A DNA stretch of 35,943 bases from Thermodesulfovibrio sp. (lineage in GTDB: Bacteria; Nitrospirota; Thermodesulfovibrionia; Thermodesulfovibrionales; Thermodesulfovibrionaceae): the NCBI GenBank assembly GCA_020725335.1, contig DYFF01000012.1, forward strand, positions 1 to 35,943, given 5' to 3'. A program made the translations under genes and the position numbers. The notes under the pieces were generated by a model. That model was not told where the DNA came from and did no database searches. It saw nothing but the letters and a program-made list of their open reading frames with translations. This document shows, in pieces, positions 27,727 to 35,943 of the stretch (position 1 is its first letter; each line of letters opens with the position of its first letter).

Positions 27727-29142
27727 ATGTTTAAAAAAGTTTTAATTGCTAACAGAGGTGAGATTGCACTAAGAATTATACGTGCCTGCAAAGAATTGGA
27801 AATACGGACTGTAGCCATTTATTGTGAACCTGATGCCACAGCAAGATATGTTAAAAAAGCTGATGAAGCCTATTTAATTACCCCAGGACCACTAAGAGGT
27901 TATCTTAACATCTACGGAATCGTAGAACTTGCTAAAAATGTAGGATGCGATGCTATACATCCAGGGTATGGTTTTTTATCTGAAAATTTCCAATTTGCAG
28001 AAGCTTGCACCCAGGCTGGAATGACCTTTATAGGTCCTAACCACAGGGCAATCAAAAAAATGGGACTCAAAGACGAAGCCCGCAAGATTGCTCAAGAATT
28101 AGGAATACCTCTCCTTCCCGGAACACCTCCTTTAAATAGTCTTGATGAAGCAGTAAAGTATGCTAATGAAATTGGTTATCCTGTGATGATTAAAGCTACT
28201 GCCGGAGGAGGTGGAAGAGGCCTAAGAATTTGCTACGATGAAGATGCGTTGAGAAGACAAATCCCTATTGCCATGTCAGAGGCAAAAAAAGCCTTCGGTG
28301 ATGAAAGAATTTTTATAGAAAAATTCCTTGAAAGACCACATCATATTGAAGTTCAGGTAGTGGCAGATAAGTATGGCAATACTATACATCTTGGTGAAAG
28401 AGACTGCTCAATTCAGAGAAGGCATCAAAAACTCATTGAAATAGCACCATCTCTTTTATTAACAGAAGAGATAAGGCAACAAATGGGAGAAGCAGCTAAA
28501 AAATTAGCCAAAGCTGTAGATTATGATAACGTAGGCACTGTTGAATTCTTAGTAGATGAAAATTTGAACTTCTATTTTCTTGAAATGAATACAAGAATTC
28601 AAGTAGAGCATACTATAACAGAAGAAATTACAGGAATAGACCTTGTTAAGACCATGATTAAAATAGCAGCAGGTGAGCCTTTGAATATTAAACAGGAAGA
28701 AATAACTTTGAATGGACATGCCATACAATGCCGAATTAATGCAGAAGATCCATTAAATGACTTTTTACCATCTACAGGGATGGTTACTGCCTATTACTCA
28801 CCTGGTGGTTTTGGAATAAGAATAGATGGACATGTCACAGAAGGATATTATGTACCACCCTACTACGATTCCCTCCTTGCAAAACTTGTTGCGTGGGGAC
28901 GAAATTGGGATGAAGTAGTAAGCCGAATGCACCGTGCACTAAGTGAATATACTATTCGTGGTGTAAAAACTACCATACCTCTTTATATAAAAATTATGGA
29001 AGATGAAGATTTTCGTAAGGGTAATTTCAGCACTAAATACATAGAGGAAAAAATTAATCAACTTATCTATACGGAAGAAAAAGACCCCTTTGATTTAGCA
29101 GTAGTCTTATCTGCTGCTATTGTTGCACATAGTAAAGTTTAA
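27727..29142 (+). CDS. Biotin carboxylase subunit (pyruvate or 2-oxoglutarate carboxylase)
   Basis: A 471-residue ATP-grasp biotin carboxylase that carboxylates the biotin of its partner. The start at 27727 has GAGGTGG upstream and gives MFKKVLIANRGEIALRII, the normal N-terminus; a longer frame from 27652 adds an implausible leader. HPGYGFLSEN, the ATP-binding loop KATAGGGGRGLR, ERDCSIQRRHQK, FLEMNTRIQVEH and the late QCRINAEDP are signatures. The next gene encodes the carboxyltransferase-biotinyl chain, so this is a two-subunit alpha-keto acid carboxylase rather than acetyl-CoA carboxylase. Pyruvate carboxylase is likeliest; CfiB of 2-oxoglutarate carboxylase is close. Confidence 0.9.
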   Translation: MFKKVLIANRGEIALRIIRACKELEIRTVAIYCEPDATARYVKKADEAYLITPGPLRGYLNIYGIVELAKNVGCDAIHPGYGFLSENFQFAEACTQAGMTFIGPNHRAIKKMGLKDEARKIAQELGIPLLPGTPPLNSLDEAVKYANEIGYPVMIKATAGGGGRGLRICYDEDALRRQIPIAMSEAKKAFGDERIFIEKFLERPHHIEVQVVADKYGNTIHLGERDCSIQRRHQKLIEIAPSLLLTEEIRQQMGEAAKKLAKAVDYDNVGTVEFLVDENLNFYFLEMNTRIQVEHTITEEITGIDLVKTMIKIAAGEPLNIKQEEITLNGHAIQCRINAEDPLNDFLPSTGMVTAYYSPGGFGIRIDGHVTEGYYVPPYYDSLLAKLVAWGRNWDEVVSRMHRALSEYTIRGVKTTIPLYIKIMEDEDFRKGNFSTKYIEEKINQLIYTEEKDPFDLAVVLSAAIVAHSKV

Positions 29143-29163
29143 ATAAACTGAAGAGGTGTAAAA

Positions 29164-30990
29164 ATGTCTAACACAACTGTAAAAATAATGGATACAACAT
29201 TAAGAGATGCTCATCAAAGTCTTCATGCCACAAGAATGAAATTGGAAGACATCGTTCCAATAGCTGAAAAGCTGGATCAGGTTGGTTTCCATTCTCTTGA
29301 AGTTTGGGGAGGAGCTACCTTTGATAGTTGCCTTCGATTTTTAAGAGAAGACCCTTGGGAGAGACTTAGAACAATCAGAGCACTTGTTAAAAATACTAAA
29401 CTTCAGATGCTTTTAAGAGGACAAAATCTTGTGGGATACAGACACTACGCAGATGATGTAGTAGAAAAATTTGTAGAAAAAACAATTGAAAATGGTATAG
29501 ATATTCTTAGAATTTTTGATGCGCTCAACGACTTGCGGAATCTCGAAAAATCCGTTGAAGCAACCCTTAAATATGGCGGCATTGCAGAGGTAGCATTTTG
29601 CTATACAGTAGGGCCTATATATACAGTAGATTACTTTGTTGAGCTTGCTAAGAGAATTCGTGAAATGGGAGCTCATATAATTTGCATAAAGGACATGGCT
29701 GGACTTCTTGATCCTTATACAGCCTACGAATTGATAAAAAAGCTAAAGGATGAGATAAGCCTACCAATTCATCTTCATACTCACGATACAGCTGGTTTGG
29801 CAGTAGCCACAACTATTAAAGCAATAGAAGCAGGAGTAGATATTGTTGACACTTCTATATCAACAATGGCAGGAGGAACTTCACAACCTCCTCTTGAAAC
29901 AATATGCCATATACTTAAAGGAACGGTACGAGATCCTCAGTTTAATATGGAACTTCTTGATGAAATTGCTGACTATTTCTATGAGGTAAGAAAAAAATAT
30001 AAATCTCTTGAAAGCGAATATCTCGGACCTGATCCAAAAGTAATTGTCTATCAAGTTCCGGGAGGGATGCTCAGCAATCTTGTAAATCAACTTAGGGAAC
30101 AAAATGCTCTGCACAGAATAAAGGAGGTCATGGAAGAAATTCCTCATGTAAGAGAAGACTTTGGCTTTCCACCATTAGTTACACCATCAAGTCAAATTGT
30201 TGGAACTCAAGCTACTCTCAATGTTCTTACAGGTGAAAGATATAAGATGGTAACTACAGAGACAAAAAATTATTTCAAAGGCTTTTATGGTAAACCCCCT
30301 GCTCCTATAAATGAAGAAATAAGAAAAAAAATTTTAGGTGATGAAGAGTTTATAACCGTAAGACCTGCTGATTTGTTGCCTCCAGAGTTTGAAAAAGCTA
30401 AAGCAGAGTTAAAAGAAAAGGCAAAGTCTGATGAAGATATCCTTAGTTACTGTCTTTTCCCAAAAATTTACCTTGAATTTCTGGAAGCAAAAGAAAAAGG
30501 AATTAAAGAAGAAATTTTACCACCCAAAAAAGAAGAACAAAAATCGGCTCCTACAGGACTTGCTCCAACAGAATTCGTTATAAATCTATATGGTGAATCT
30601 TATCATGTAAAGGTTGGAGGAAAAGGACACAAAGTAGACGGCAAAAGACCTTACTTTTTATATGTAAATAATCACCTTGTTGAAGTAATAGTAGAGCCTC
30701 TTCAAGAAATTGTACCCACAGAGGAAGGGAAGGTTGAGATAAAACCAAAAGAGTCTATTAGGCCAAGAGCAACTGAAGTTGGAGATGTAACTTCTCCAAT
30801 GCCGGGAACAGTTGTAAAAATAAAGGTAAAGAAAGGCGATAAAGTAAGTTGTGGTGATACAGTTGTAATAGTAGAAGCCATGAAAATGGAAAACGAAATT
30901 CATGCACCAGCAGACGGTGTAATTGAAGAAATTTACGTCAAAGAGGGTGACATGGTTAATCCTGATGAAGTAATGATAAGGATAAGATAA
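29164..30990 (+). CDS. Carboxyltransferase/biotinyl subunit (PycB/OadA type)
   Basis: A 608-residue protein. An HMGL-like TIM barrel (MDTTLRDAHQSLHATRM, EVWGGATFDSCLRFL, HLHTHDTAGLAV) forms the metal-dependent carboxyltransferase. The conserved PYC/OADA region follows (GGMLSNL, PSSQIVGTQA). After a Lys/Glu-rich linker, the last about 75 residues are a biotinyl domain whose VEAMKMENEI carries the biotinylated lysine. No membrane OadB gene follows, which argues for an ATP-driven carboxylase rather than a sodium-pumping decarboxylase. It would supply oxaloacetate from pyruvate, or oxalosuccinate from 2-oxoglutarate. Confidence 0.9.
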   Translation: MSNTTVKIMDTTLRDAHQSLHATRMKLEDIVPIAEKLDQVGFHSLEVWGGATFDSCLRFLREDPWERLRTIRALVKNTKLQMLLRGQNLVGYRHYADDVVEKFVEKTIENGIDILRIFDALNDLRNLEKSVEATLKYGGIAEVAFCYTVGPIYTVDYFVELAKRIREMGAHIICIKDMAGLLDPYTAYELIKKLKDEISLPIHLHTHDTAGLAVATTIKAIEAGVDIVDTSISTMAGGTSQPPLETICHILKGTVRDPQFNMELLDEIADYFYEVRKKYKSLESEYLGPDPKVIVYQVPGGMLSNLVNQLREQNALHRIKEVMEEIPHVREDFGFPPLVTPSSQIVGTQATLNVLTGERYKMVTTETKNYFKGFYGKPPAPINEEIRKKILGDEEFITVRPADLLPPEFEKAKAELKEKAKSDEDILSYCLFPKIYLEFLEAKEKGIKEEILPPKKEEQKSAPTGLAPTEFVINLYGESYHVKVGGKGHKVDGKRPYFLYVNNHLVEVIVEPLQEIVPTEEGKVEIKPKESIRPRATEVGDVTSPMPGTVVKIKVKKGDKVSCGDTVVIVEAMKMENEIHAPADGVIEEIYVKEGDMVNPDEVMIRIR

Positions 30991-31646
30991 TGGATTTCTC
31001 TGGAATTTTGAGACAAATAATCATTTCAGCTCCAGCCATATTGATTGCAATTGTATTTCACGAACTTGCCCATGGTTGGGTAGCATACAAACTTGGAGAT
31101 AACACAGCAAAACTTTCGGGAAGATTGACTCTAAATCCTATATCTCATATAGACCTCTTTGGAACTATAATAATGCCTTTTATGTTACTTATTCTTACAA
31201 GTGGGCAATGGGTCTTTGGCTATGCAAAACCAGTTCCAGTCAATCCTTATAACTTCAGAAATCCTCGTGCAGGAATGGCGTTATGTGCTGCGGGTGGACC
31301 TGCTGCAAATCTTGCTGTTGCCATAGTTTGTACTATTTTAATCAAATTTATTTTGGTTCCATTTAATGAATTTATTCCAGAATTCATCTCCTACCCTTTA
31401 AATTTAATCCTTAAATCAACAATTATGATTAACATTATTCTTGCAGCATTTAATCTAATCCCAATTCCTCCCCTTGATGGTGGAAGAATTCTAATGGGCA
31501 TATTACCCCTTAAGTATTCTGAATTTATGGAAAAAATTGAACCTTATGGTTCTTTAATCGTTATATTACTGATTGTCACAGGATTGACAAGATTATTTGT
31601 TTTACCACTGGTAAAATTTTTCTATCTCATACTCTCACTTTTTTAG
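30990..31646 (+). CDS. Site-2 protease-like M50 metallopeptidase
   Basis: A 218-residue inner-membrane zinc protease with about five or six helices. The zinc site is FHELAHG near residue 23 (HExxH) plus IPPLDGGRIL near residue 157, where the Asp is the third ligand. Lacking PDZ or CBS domains, it is of the short bacterial group seen next to trpS in many genomes. Its substrate is unknown. The ATG shares a base with the stop of the preceding gene, so it is in the same operon. Confidence 0.88.
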   Translation: MDFSGILRQIIISAPAILIAIVFHELAHGWVAYKLGDNTAKLSGRLTLNPISHIDLFGTIIMPFMLLILTSGQWVFGYAKPVPVNPYNFRNPRAGMALCAAGGPAANLAVAIVCTILIKFILVPFNEFIPEFISYPLNLILKSTIMINIILAAFNLIPIPPLDGGRILMGILPLKYSEFMEKIEPYGSLIVILLIVTGLTRLFVLPLVKFFYLILSLF

Positions 31647-31655
31647 GAGGCATGA

Positions 31656-32642
31656 ATGAACAGAGTATTAAGTGGAATGCAACCAAGTGGACCACTTCAT
31701 TTGGGAAATCTCATAGGTGCTCTATCAAATTGGGTTAGAATACAGAATAAATATGAATGTTATTTTTTTGTTGCAGATTGGCATGCTTTGACAACAGGTT
31801 ATAGCAATCCTTCCCAAATCAAAGATTACACTTTAGACCTTCTTATGAATTTTATCTCTGCAGGACTTGACCCTGAAAAATCTACCATCTTCATACAGTC
31901 TCAAGTGCCTGAACATGCCGAACTGCATATATTTTTAAGTATGATTACACCTCTTGGATGGCTTGAAAGAGTTCCAACATACAAAGAAAAAAAAGAGCAG
32001 ATTAAGGATAAAGACCTTGATACTTATGGATTTTTAGGATATCCCGTCTTGCAAACTGCAGATATTATAATTTACAGGGCGAAATACGTACCAGTTGGAA
32101 TTGACCAAGTTCCCCATCTTGAAATTTCCCGAGAAATTGCAAGACGCTTTAATTATCTTTACGGAAATGAATTTTTCCCTGAACCAGAAGCTTTGCTCAC
32201 AGAATTTCCAAAGGTGCCTGGAGTAGATGGAAGAAAAATGTCAAAAAGTTATGGAAATGCAATATATCTAAGTGATGACGAAAAAACAGTAACCGAAAAA
32301 CTAAGAACCATGGTAACAGACCCTGCCCGTAAGAGAAGAACTGATAAAGGAGACCCTAATAAATGTCCTGTTTTTGATTTACATAAAATATTCTCTAAAG
32401 AAGAGGAAAAAAGTGAGATAACGAAAGGTTGTACCACTGCTACAATTGGTTGTATTGATTGTAAAAAAATCCTCATAAAACATGTTATTGACATTCTGAC
32501 TCCTATATGGGACAAAAGACAGAAATTAATCGATAATCCTTCAACTCTTATTGACATAGCAAAAGAGGGTTCAAAAAAAGCCAAAAAGGTAGCAGGAGAA
32601 ACTCTCTTCAAGATGAAGGAGGTTATAGGTTGGATTTCTTAA
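31656..32642 (+). CDS. trpS: Tryptophanyl-tRNA synthetase
   Basis: A 328-residue class I synthetase that charges tRNA-Trp. SGMQPSGPLHLGNLIGAL holds the HIGH-type motif and GRKMSKSYGN the KMSKS loop. DWHALTT, GFLGYPVLQTADII and VGIDQVPHLE form the tryptophan and ATP pocket. The length is standard for bacterial TrpRS. AGGAGG stands seven bases ahead of the ATG. It overlaps the next gene by 13 bases. Confidence 0.97.
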   Translation: MNRVLSGMQPSGPLHLGNLIGALSNWVRIQNKYECYFFVADWHALTTGYSNPSQIKDYTLDLLMNFISAGLDPEKSTIFIQSQVPEHAELHIFLSMITPLGWLERVPTYKEKKEQIKDKDLDTYGFLGYPVLQTADIIIYRAKYVPVGIDQVPHLEISREIARRFNYLYGNEFFPEPEALLTEFPKVPGVDGRKMSKSYGNAIYLSDDEKTVTEKLRTMVTDPARKRRTDKGDPNKCPVFDLHKIFSKEEEKSEITKGCTTATIGCIDCKKILIKHVIDILTPIWDKRQKLIDNPSTLIDIAKEGSKKAKKVAGETLFKMKEVIGWIS

Positions 32643-33349
32643 GATACTCAAGACAAATACTAATTGACGGATGGGGAGATGAAGGGCAGAAAAAACTTAA
32701 AAATTCTACTGTTTTTATTGCTGGAGCAGGTGGGCTTGGAAGCCCCGTATCCTTCTATCTTGCAGTGGCTGGTATTGGAAGAATCGTCATATGCGACTTT
32801 GATTCCGTTGAAATGACAAATTTAAACAGACAAATACTTCATAGTCATACAAGAATTGGTATAAATAAAGCTCTTTCAGCTAAGATAACTCTTACTGGAA
32901 TAAACCCAGATGTAGAAGTTATTCCAATTACGGATAAAATTACAGAATCAAATGCCTATGATATTGTGGGAGATTCAAAAATTATTCTTGACTGCATGGA
33001 TAATCTTGAGACAAGGTACATACTAAACGAAGTTGCAATAAAAAAAGGTATCCCTCTCGTATTTGGTGCTATTTATGGAATTCAAGGAATGCTTAGTTTT
33101 ATTCACCACCCAGAAACCCCTTGCCTAAAATGCCTTTTCCCTGAACCACCTCCGAAGGAAACTTTTCCAGTCGTTGGTGCAACACCTGGAGTTATAGGTG
33201 CATTACAAGCTTTAGAGGCAATAAAGTATCTTGTGGGAATTGGTAAGCTTCTAAAAAATAAACTTCTTGTATGGGATGGTATGAGCGGAGATTTTAAGAC
33301 TTTCAAAGCTCAAAAAGACCCATCCTGCCCTATGTGCGGAGGTAAATAA
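32630..33349 (+). CDS. MoeB/ThiF/HesA-family adenylyltransferase
   Basis: A 239-residue E1-like enzyme that adenylates the C-terminus of a ubiquitin-like sulfur carrier. GAGGLGSPVSFYLA is the ATP-binding loop, and DFDSVEMTNLNRQIL carries the catalytic Asp/Asn/Arg set. The zinc cysteines are in CLKCLFPEPP and the final CPMCGG. Whether it serves molybdopterin (MoeB), thiamine (ThiF) or another pathway cannot be decided; nif and tungsten enzymes here need such cofactors. The start is TTG at 32630, supported by AAGGAGG (32616-32622), and overlaps trpS. Confidence 0.88.
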   Translation: MDFLRYSRQILIDGWGDEGQKKLKNSTVFIAGAGGLGSPVSFYLAVAGIGRIVICDFDSVEMTNLNRQILHSHTRIGINKALSAKITLTGINPDVEVIPITDKITESNAYDIVGDSKIILDCMDNLETRYILNEVAIKKGIPLVFGAIYGIQGMLSFIHHPETPCLKCLFPEPPPKETFPVVGATPGVIGALQALEAIKYLVGIGKLLKNKLLVWDGMSGDFKTFKAQKDPSCPMCGGK

Positions 33350-33350
33350 A

Positions 33351-33794
33351 ATAGAATATGTAAATGATTTCTTATATTTTATAATTAAACCTATTGAAGG
33401 CAAAAAACATATTTATTGCTCTGGGGTAAACATAACCAAATTTTCTCCTATTACAAAAGGCAGACACAGACTTGGACAGAATCCTGCTATAAAAGGACTT
33501 CAAACATTAAACAATGACATTAGAGCTATTGTAATTGAAAACAAAGCCACCCCAGAAACAGTAAAAAATCTATCTTGTCAACAAAGCAAACCACTTAAAG
33601 ATGACCTCTGGTATACAGAGTCCTTTTTAATTCATAATTACTCACATGAAATAGGAGAGCAAATAAAGAAATTTGCTCCCTCAGAACTACTGAGAAAAAT
33701 GTTTAGAGCTATGTTGATTAATGAAAATATTCCTGAAAATCTATCCCCTCAAGAGTTTCAGACATATCTTTATAGGTTAGCTGATAAATTATAA
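33351..33794 (+). CDS. Hidden gene with apparent AUA start, unknown function
   Basis: An open frame of 148 codons with convincing protein-like sequence and no ATG, GTG or TTG near its beginning. The only good start is ATA at 33351: GGAGGT (33338-33343) stands seven bases ahead, ideal spacing, one base after the stop of the MoeB-like gene. The product would be 147 residues, starting IEYVNDFLYFIIKPIEGKK and containing GVNITKFSPITKGRHRLG and FAPSELLRKMFRAMLINEN. No membrane segment is seen. I do not recognise a family. The start may truly be AUA, or an ATG changed by one base. It is the last gene of the carboxylase-trpS operon. Confidence 0.7.
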   Translation: MEYVNDFLYFIIKPIEGKKHIYCSGVNITKFSPITKGRHRLGQNPAIKGLQTLNNDIRAIVIENKATPETVKNLSCQQSKPLKDDLWYTESFLIHNYSHEIGEQIKKFAPSELLRKMFRAMLINENIPENLSPQEFQTYLYRLADKL

Positions 33795-33797
33795 AAT

Positions 33798-34124
33798 TCA
33801 AAAACAGATGAACTTATCACTTTTAACCATCAGTTCATATAAATCTTTTTGACCACCTTTTTGGCAGACTTCGTTTCCCTCCAATCCTCTCATTCCCATG
33901 CTTTTCTGACAACCTATAATTTTCCCTCCGCCGAGGACAAAACTTTTTGCTAACTCTTTAATATTAAATTTTTGAGAGTCAGCTTCTTCATAAGCTGTTG
34001 CATTTGCATTAAGAAAAATTGTAACTTCATTGTCGTAATCCATATTCAGGCAAAGGACTCCGAAACGAAAGGCATTCCATAAAGTCTCTGCATCATTTGT
34101 TGAAATAAGAATACCAATTTTCAT
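33798..34124 (-). CDS. DsrE-family protein
   Basis: A 108-residue protein of the DsrE/DsrF-like fold: MKIGILISTNDAETLWNAFRFG at the N-terminus, VTIFLNANATAYEE in the middle, then a C-terminal GGGKIIGCQKSMGMRG. Such proteins relay sulfur or act as small redox or regulatory modules; the Cys in IIGCQKS matches the position used by some family members. It stands alone and converges on the AUA-start gene with three bases between. AGGAGG precedes the ATG on the minus strand. Confidence 0.8.
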   Translation of the reverse strand: MKIGILISTNDAETLWNAFRFGVLCLNMDYDNEVTIFLNANATAYEEADSQKFNIKELAKSFVLGGGKIIGCQKSMGMRGLEGNEVCQKGGQKDLYELMVKSDKFICF

Positions 34125-34281
34125 GATAAATTCCTCCTTTTTTTAGGCATTCAAAAATTTTACCACATACAAATTCATACTTTATAAAATTTATATTAAA
34201 TCAATACTGAATTTCCAAAATCTATTGACCACTACATACTATCTAAAATATTCTATAATAAAAATAAAACTCGGAGGTTTC

Positions 34282-35646
34282 ATGGATAAAAAACAACTTA
34301 TTGAATGGGATAAAAAATTTATCTGGCATCCATTTACTCAAATGAAATCATGGCTTAATGAAGAACCAACAATTTTTATTGAAGGACGAGACTGTTTTCT
34401 AAAGGATATTGATGGCAAATGGTATCTTGATGGGGTTTCTTCTCTCTGGGTGAATGTTCATGGACATAGACGAGCAGAGATTGATGAAGCTGTCAAAAGT
34501 CAAATAGATAAACTTGCTCACTCAACTTTGCTTGGTGCCTGTAATAAACCAAGTATAGTGCTTGCAAAAAAAATGGCAGACCTACTCAGTGAAAAACTAA
34601 AGTGGGGAGAGCCTCTTACAAAAATATTCTACTCTGATAATGGCTCGACAGCAGTTGAGATTGCCATGAAGATTGCATATCAATACTGGATGAACATGGG
34701 AATAAGAGGCAAAGATACCTTTGTTAGCCTTAAAGAAGGCTATCACGGAGATACAATAGGAGCAGTTAGTGTTGGCGGAGTAGAATTATTTCACAATGTA
34801 TACAAACCCCTTTTAAATAAATCCTTACAAGCTCCTGCACCATACTGCTACAGATGTGAACTGAATAATTCATATCCACAGTGTGGACTTGCCTGTCTTA
34901 ATGAAATGGAAAAAATCATAGCCCAACACCAAAAGAAAGTTATAGCAGTCATTGTTGAACCCCTTGTTCAGTGCGCAGGTGGCATAATTGTATGGCCTGA
35001 AGGATACTTAAGAGGACTTAGAGAGATTTGCAATAAATATGATATTTTGCTAATCGCTGATGAAGTTGCTACAGGATTTGGACGAACTGGAAAAATGTTT
35101 GCTTGCGAACATGAACAAGTCACTCCTGATATAATCTGCCTAAGTAAAGGCATTACAAATGGATACATGCCTCTTGCTGTAACAGCTGTTAGTGAAAAAA
35201 TATTTAATGCCTTCCTTGGTGAACTTGAAGAGAGAAAAACATTTTATCATGGTCATTCATATACAGGAAATCCCTTAGCATGTGCAGCTGCTATAGCAAA
35301 CCTTGAGATTTTTGCGAAGGAGACAACGGTTGAAAAACTCCCATCTAAAATTTATTTAATCAATGAGATGCTCTCAGAGATTGCTCAACTAAGGTATGTT
35401 GGAGATGTAAGACAAAAAGGAATGATTGCAGGTATAGAAATAGTAAAAGATAAAAATACTAAAGAACCTTTTCCATATAAAGAACAAATAGGATGGAGAA
35501 TTGTTAAGGCAGCGAGAAAACATGGTGTATGGCTTAGACCACTGGGAGATATAATAGTTATAATGCCTCCGCTTATTATATCTAAAGAACATCTTCAAAG
35601 GTTGCTTGATGTAATAAAAGTTTGTATAATTGAAGTAACTTCATAA
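34282..35646 (+). CDS. bioA: Adenosylmethionine-8-amino-7-oxononanoate aminotransferase
   Basis: A 454-residue class III, PLP-dependent aminotransferase that makes 7,8-diaminopelargonate in biotin synthesis. WHPFTQMKSW, DGVSSLWVNVHGHRR, FYSDNGSTAVEIAMKIA and YHGDTIGAVSVGG are BioA signatures. The PLP lysine is in CLSKGITNGYMPL, and DEVATGFGRTGKMF is the cofactor aspartate region. I start at 34282, where CGGAGG precedes the ATG; the frame is open to 34225 but with no ribosome site. Biotin is needed by the carboxylase encoded upstream. Confidence 0.95.
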   Translation: MDKKQLIEWDKKFIWHPFTQMKSWLNEEPTIFIEGRDCFLKDIDGKWYLDGVSSLWVNVHGHRRAEIDEAVKSQIDKLAHSTLLGACNKPSIVLAKKMADLLSEKLKWGEPLTKIFYSDNGSTAVEIAMKIAYQYWMNMGIRGKDTFVSLKEGYHGDTIGAVSVGGVELFHNVYKPLLNKSLQAPAPYCYRCELNNSYPQCGLACLNEMEKIIAQHQKKVIAVIVEPLVQCAGGIIVWPEGYLRGLREICNKYDILLIADEVATGFGRTGKMFACEHEQVTPDIICLSKGITNGYMPLAVTAVSEKIFNAFLGELEERKTFYHGHSYTGNPLACAAAIANLEIFAKETTVEKLPSKIYLINEMLSEIAQLRYVGDVRQKGMIAGIEIVKDKNTKEPFPYKEQIGWRIVKAARKHGVWLRPLGDIIVIMPPLIISKEHLQRLLDVIKVCIIEVTS

Positions 35647-35661
35647 AAAGGAGGACAAGAA

Positions 35662-35943
35662 ATGATTAGATATTTATTTTTATGTATCATGATACTGACA
35701 TCTATTGCTTGCACTCAACAAGTTAGAATGGATGTCTCTGGTGTAGGAGAAACTATACCTACAGGTCCTTCAGCTCTTGCATGGGATGGTAAAAACGTAA
35801 TAATTGCAAAAGAAGGGCTGATTGCCTTTTTAGAAAACATTGATACTGCAGCTACTGGCTCAATCTATAACTATGAAGGACACTATTTCTTTGAGAGATA
35901 TCCTATAACAATAACATCTAAAGAAAATTCTCCATCTATTACA
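35662..35943 (+). CDS. Lipoprotein, 3' end cut by the window
   Basis: Starts at 35662 behind AAGGAGG (35648-35654), 15 bases after bioA. The first 94 codons are in the window. The protein opens with a lipoprotein signal (IRYLFLCIMILTSIAC), with Cys17 as the lipidation site in the box TSIAC. The mature part (GPSALAWDGKNVIIAKEGLI) suggests beta structure, possibly a repeat fold. The family is not recognised. Its link to biotin metabolism is positional only. Confidence 0.75.
   Translation, partial: MIRYLFLCIMILTSIACTQQVRMDVSGVGETIPTGPSALAWDGKNVIIAKEGLIAFLENIDTAATGSIYNYEGHYFFERYPITITSKENSPSIT

Overview
The window is low-GC bacterial DNA carrying a molybdenum nitrogen-fixation cluster, its ammonium-transport and regulatory neighbours, and a stretch of general metabolism. 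Gene content (NifI-type PII proteins, a NifE-NifN fusion, a tungsten aldehyde oxidoreductase, a DsrE-like protein, a two-subunit biotin carboxylase) and style suggest an anaerobic, probably thermophilic bacterium such as a Thermodesulfovibrio-like member of the Nitrospirota. That assignment is inference; no rRNA or other marker is present.

Layout: 1-420 is a truncated insertion-sequence transposase. 551-9049 is one operon, nifH-nifD-nifK-nifEN-nifX-nifI1-nifI2-nifB, with overlapping or closely spaced genes behind a sigma-54-type promoter. 9055-11120 is an accessory interval. It holds a large imperfect hairpin after nifB, a sigma-70-like promoter, two higher-GC genes separated by a clear integron attC site, and dispersed palindromic repeats. 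11160-13824 is a second sigma-54-type operon: outer-membrane beta-barrel protein, amtB, glnK. It ends in a strong terminator. On the minus strand follow a PAS histidine kinase and a chemoreceptor (13911-16963). Divergent from them is the probable NifA activator (17273-18808), overlapping a glutamine amidotransferase-like gene, then a membrane methyltransferase. Nitrogen supply logic: NifA and sigma-54 should turn on the nif and amt operons, NifI1/NifI2 should switch nitrogenase activity, and GlnK should gate AmtB.

20146-23523 (minus) is a three-gene operon: secreted alpha/beta hydrolase, Tat-type four-cluster ferredoxin, AOR-family tungsten enzyme. Then come an RlmI-like rRNA methyltransferase and a zone of small secreted-protein genes in decay (25236-27289): one intact, one pseudogene, and one split by a frameshift at a seven-T run. 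A second, diverged remnant of the transposase seen at position 1 lies at 27400-27485.

27727-33794 is a plus-strand operon: biotin carboxylase, carboxyltransferase with biotinyl domain, M50 protease, tryptophanyl-tRNA synthetase, MoeB/ThiF-type adenylyltransferase, and a previously hidden 147-residue gene that appears to start at AUA behind a perfect ribosome binding site. The window closes with a convergent DsrE-like gene, bioA, and the start of a lipoprotein gene. I saw no tRNA, rRNA or CRISPR array.
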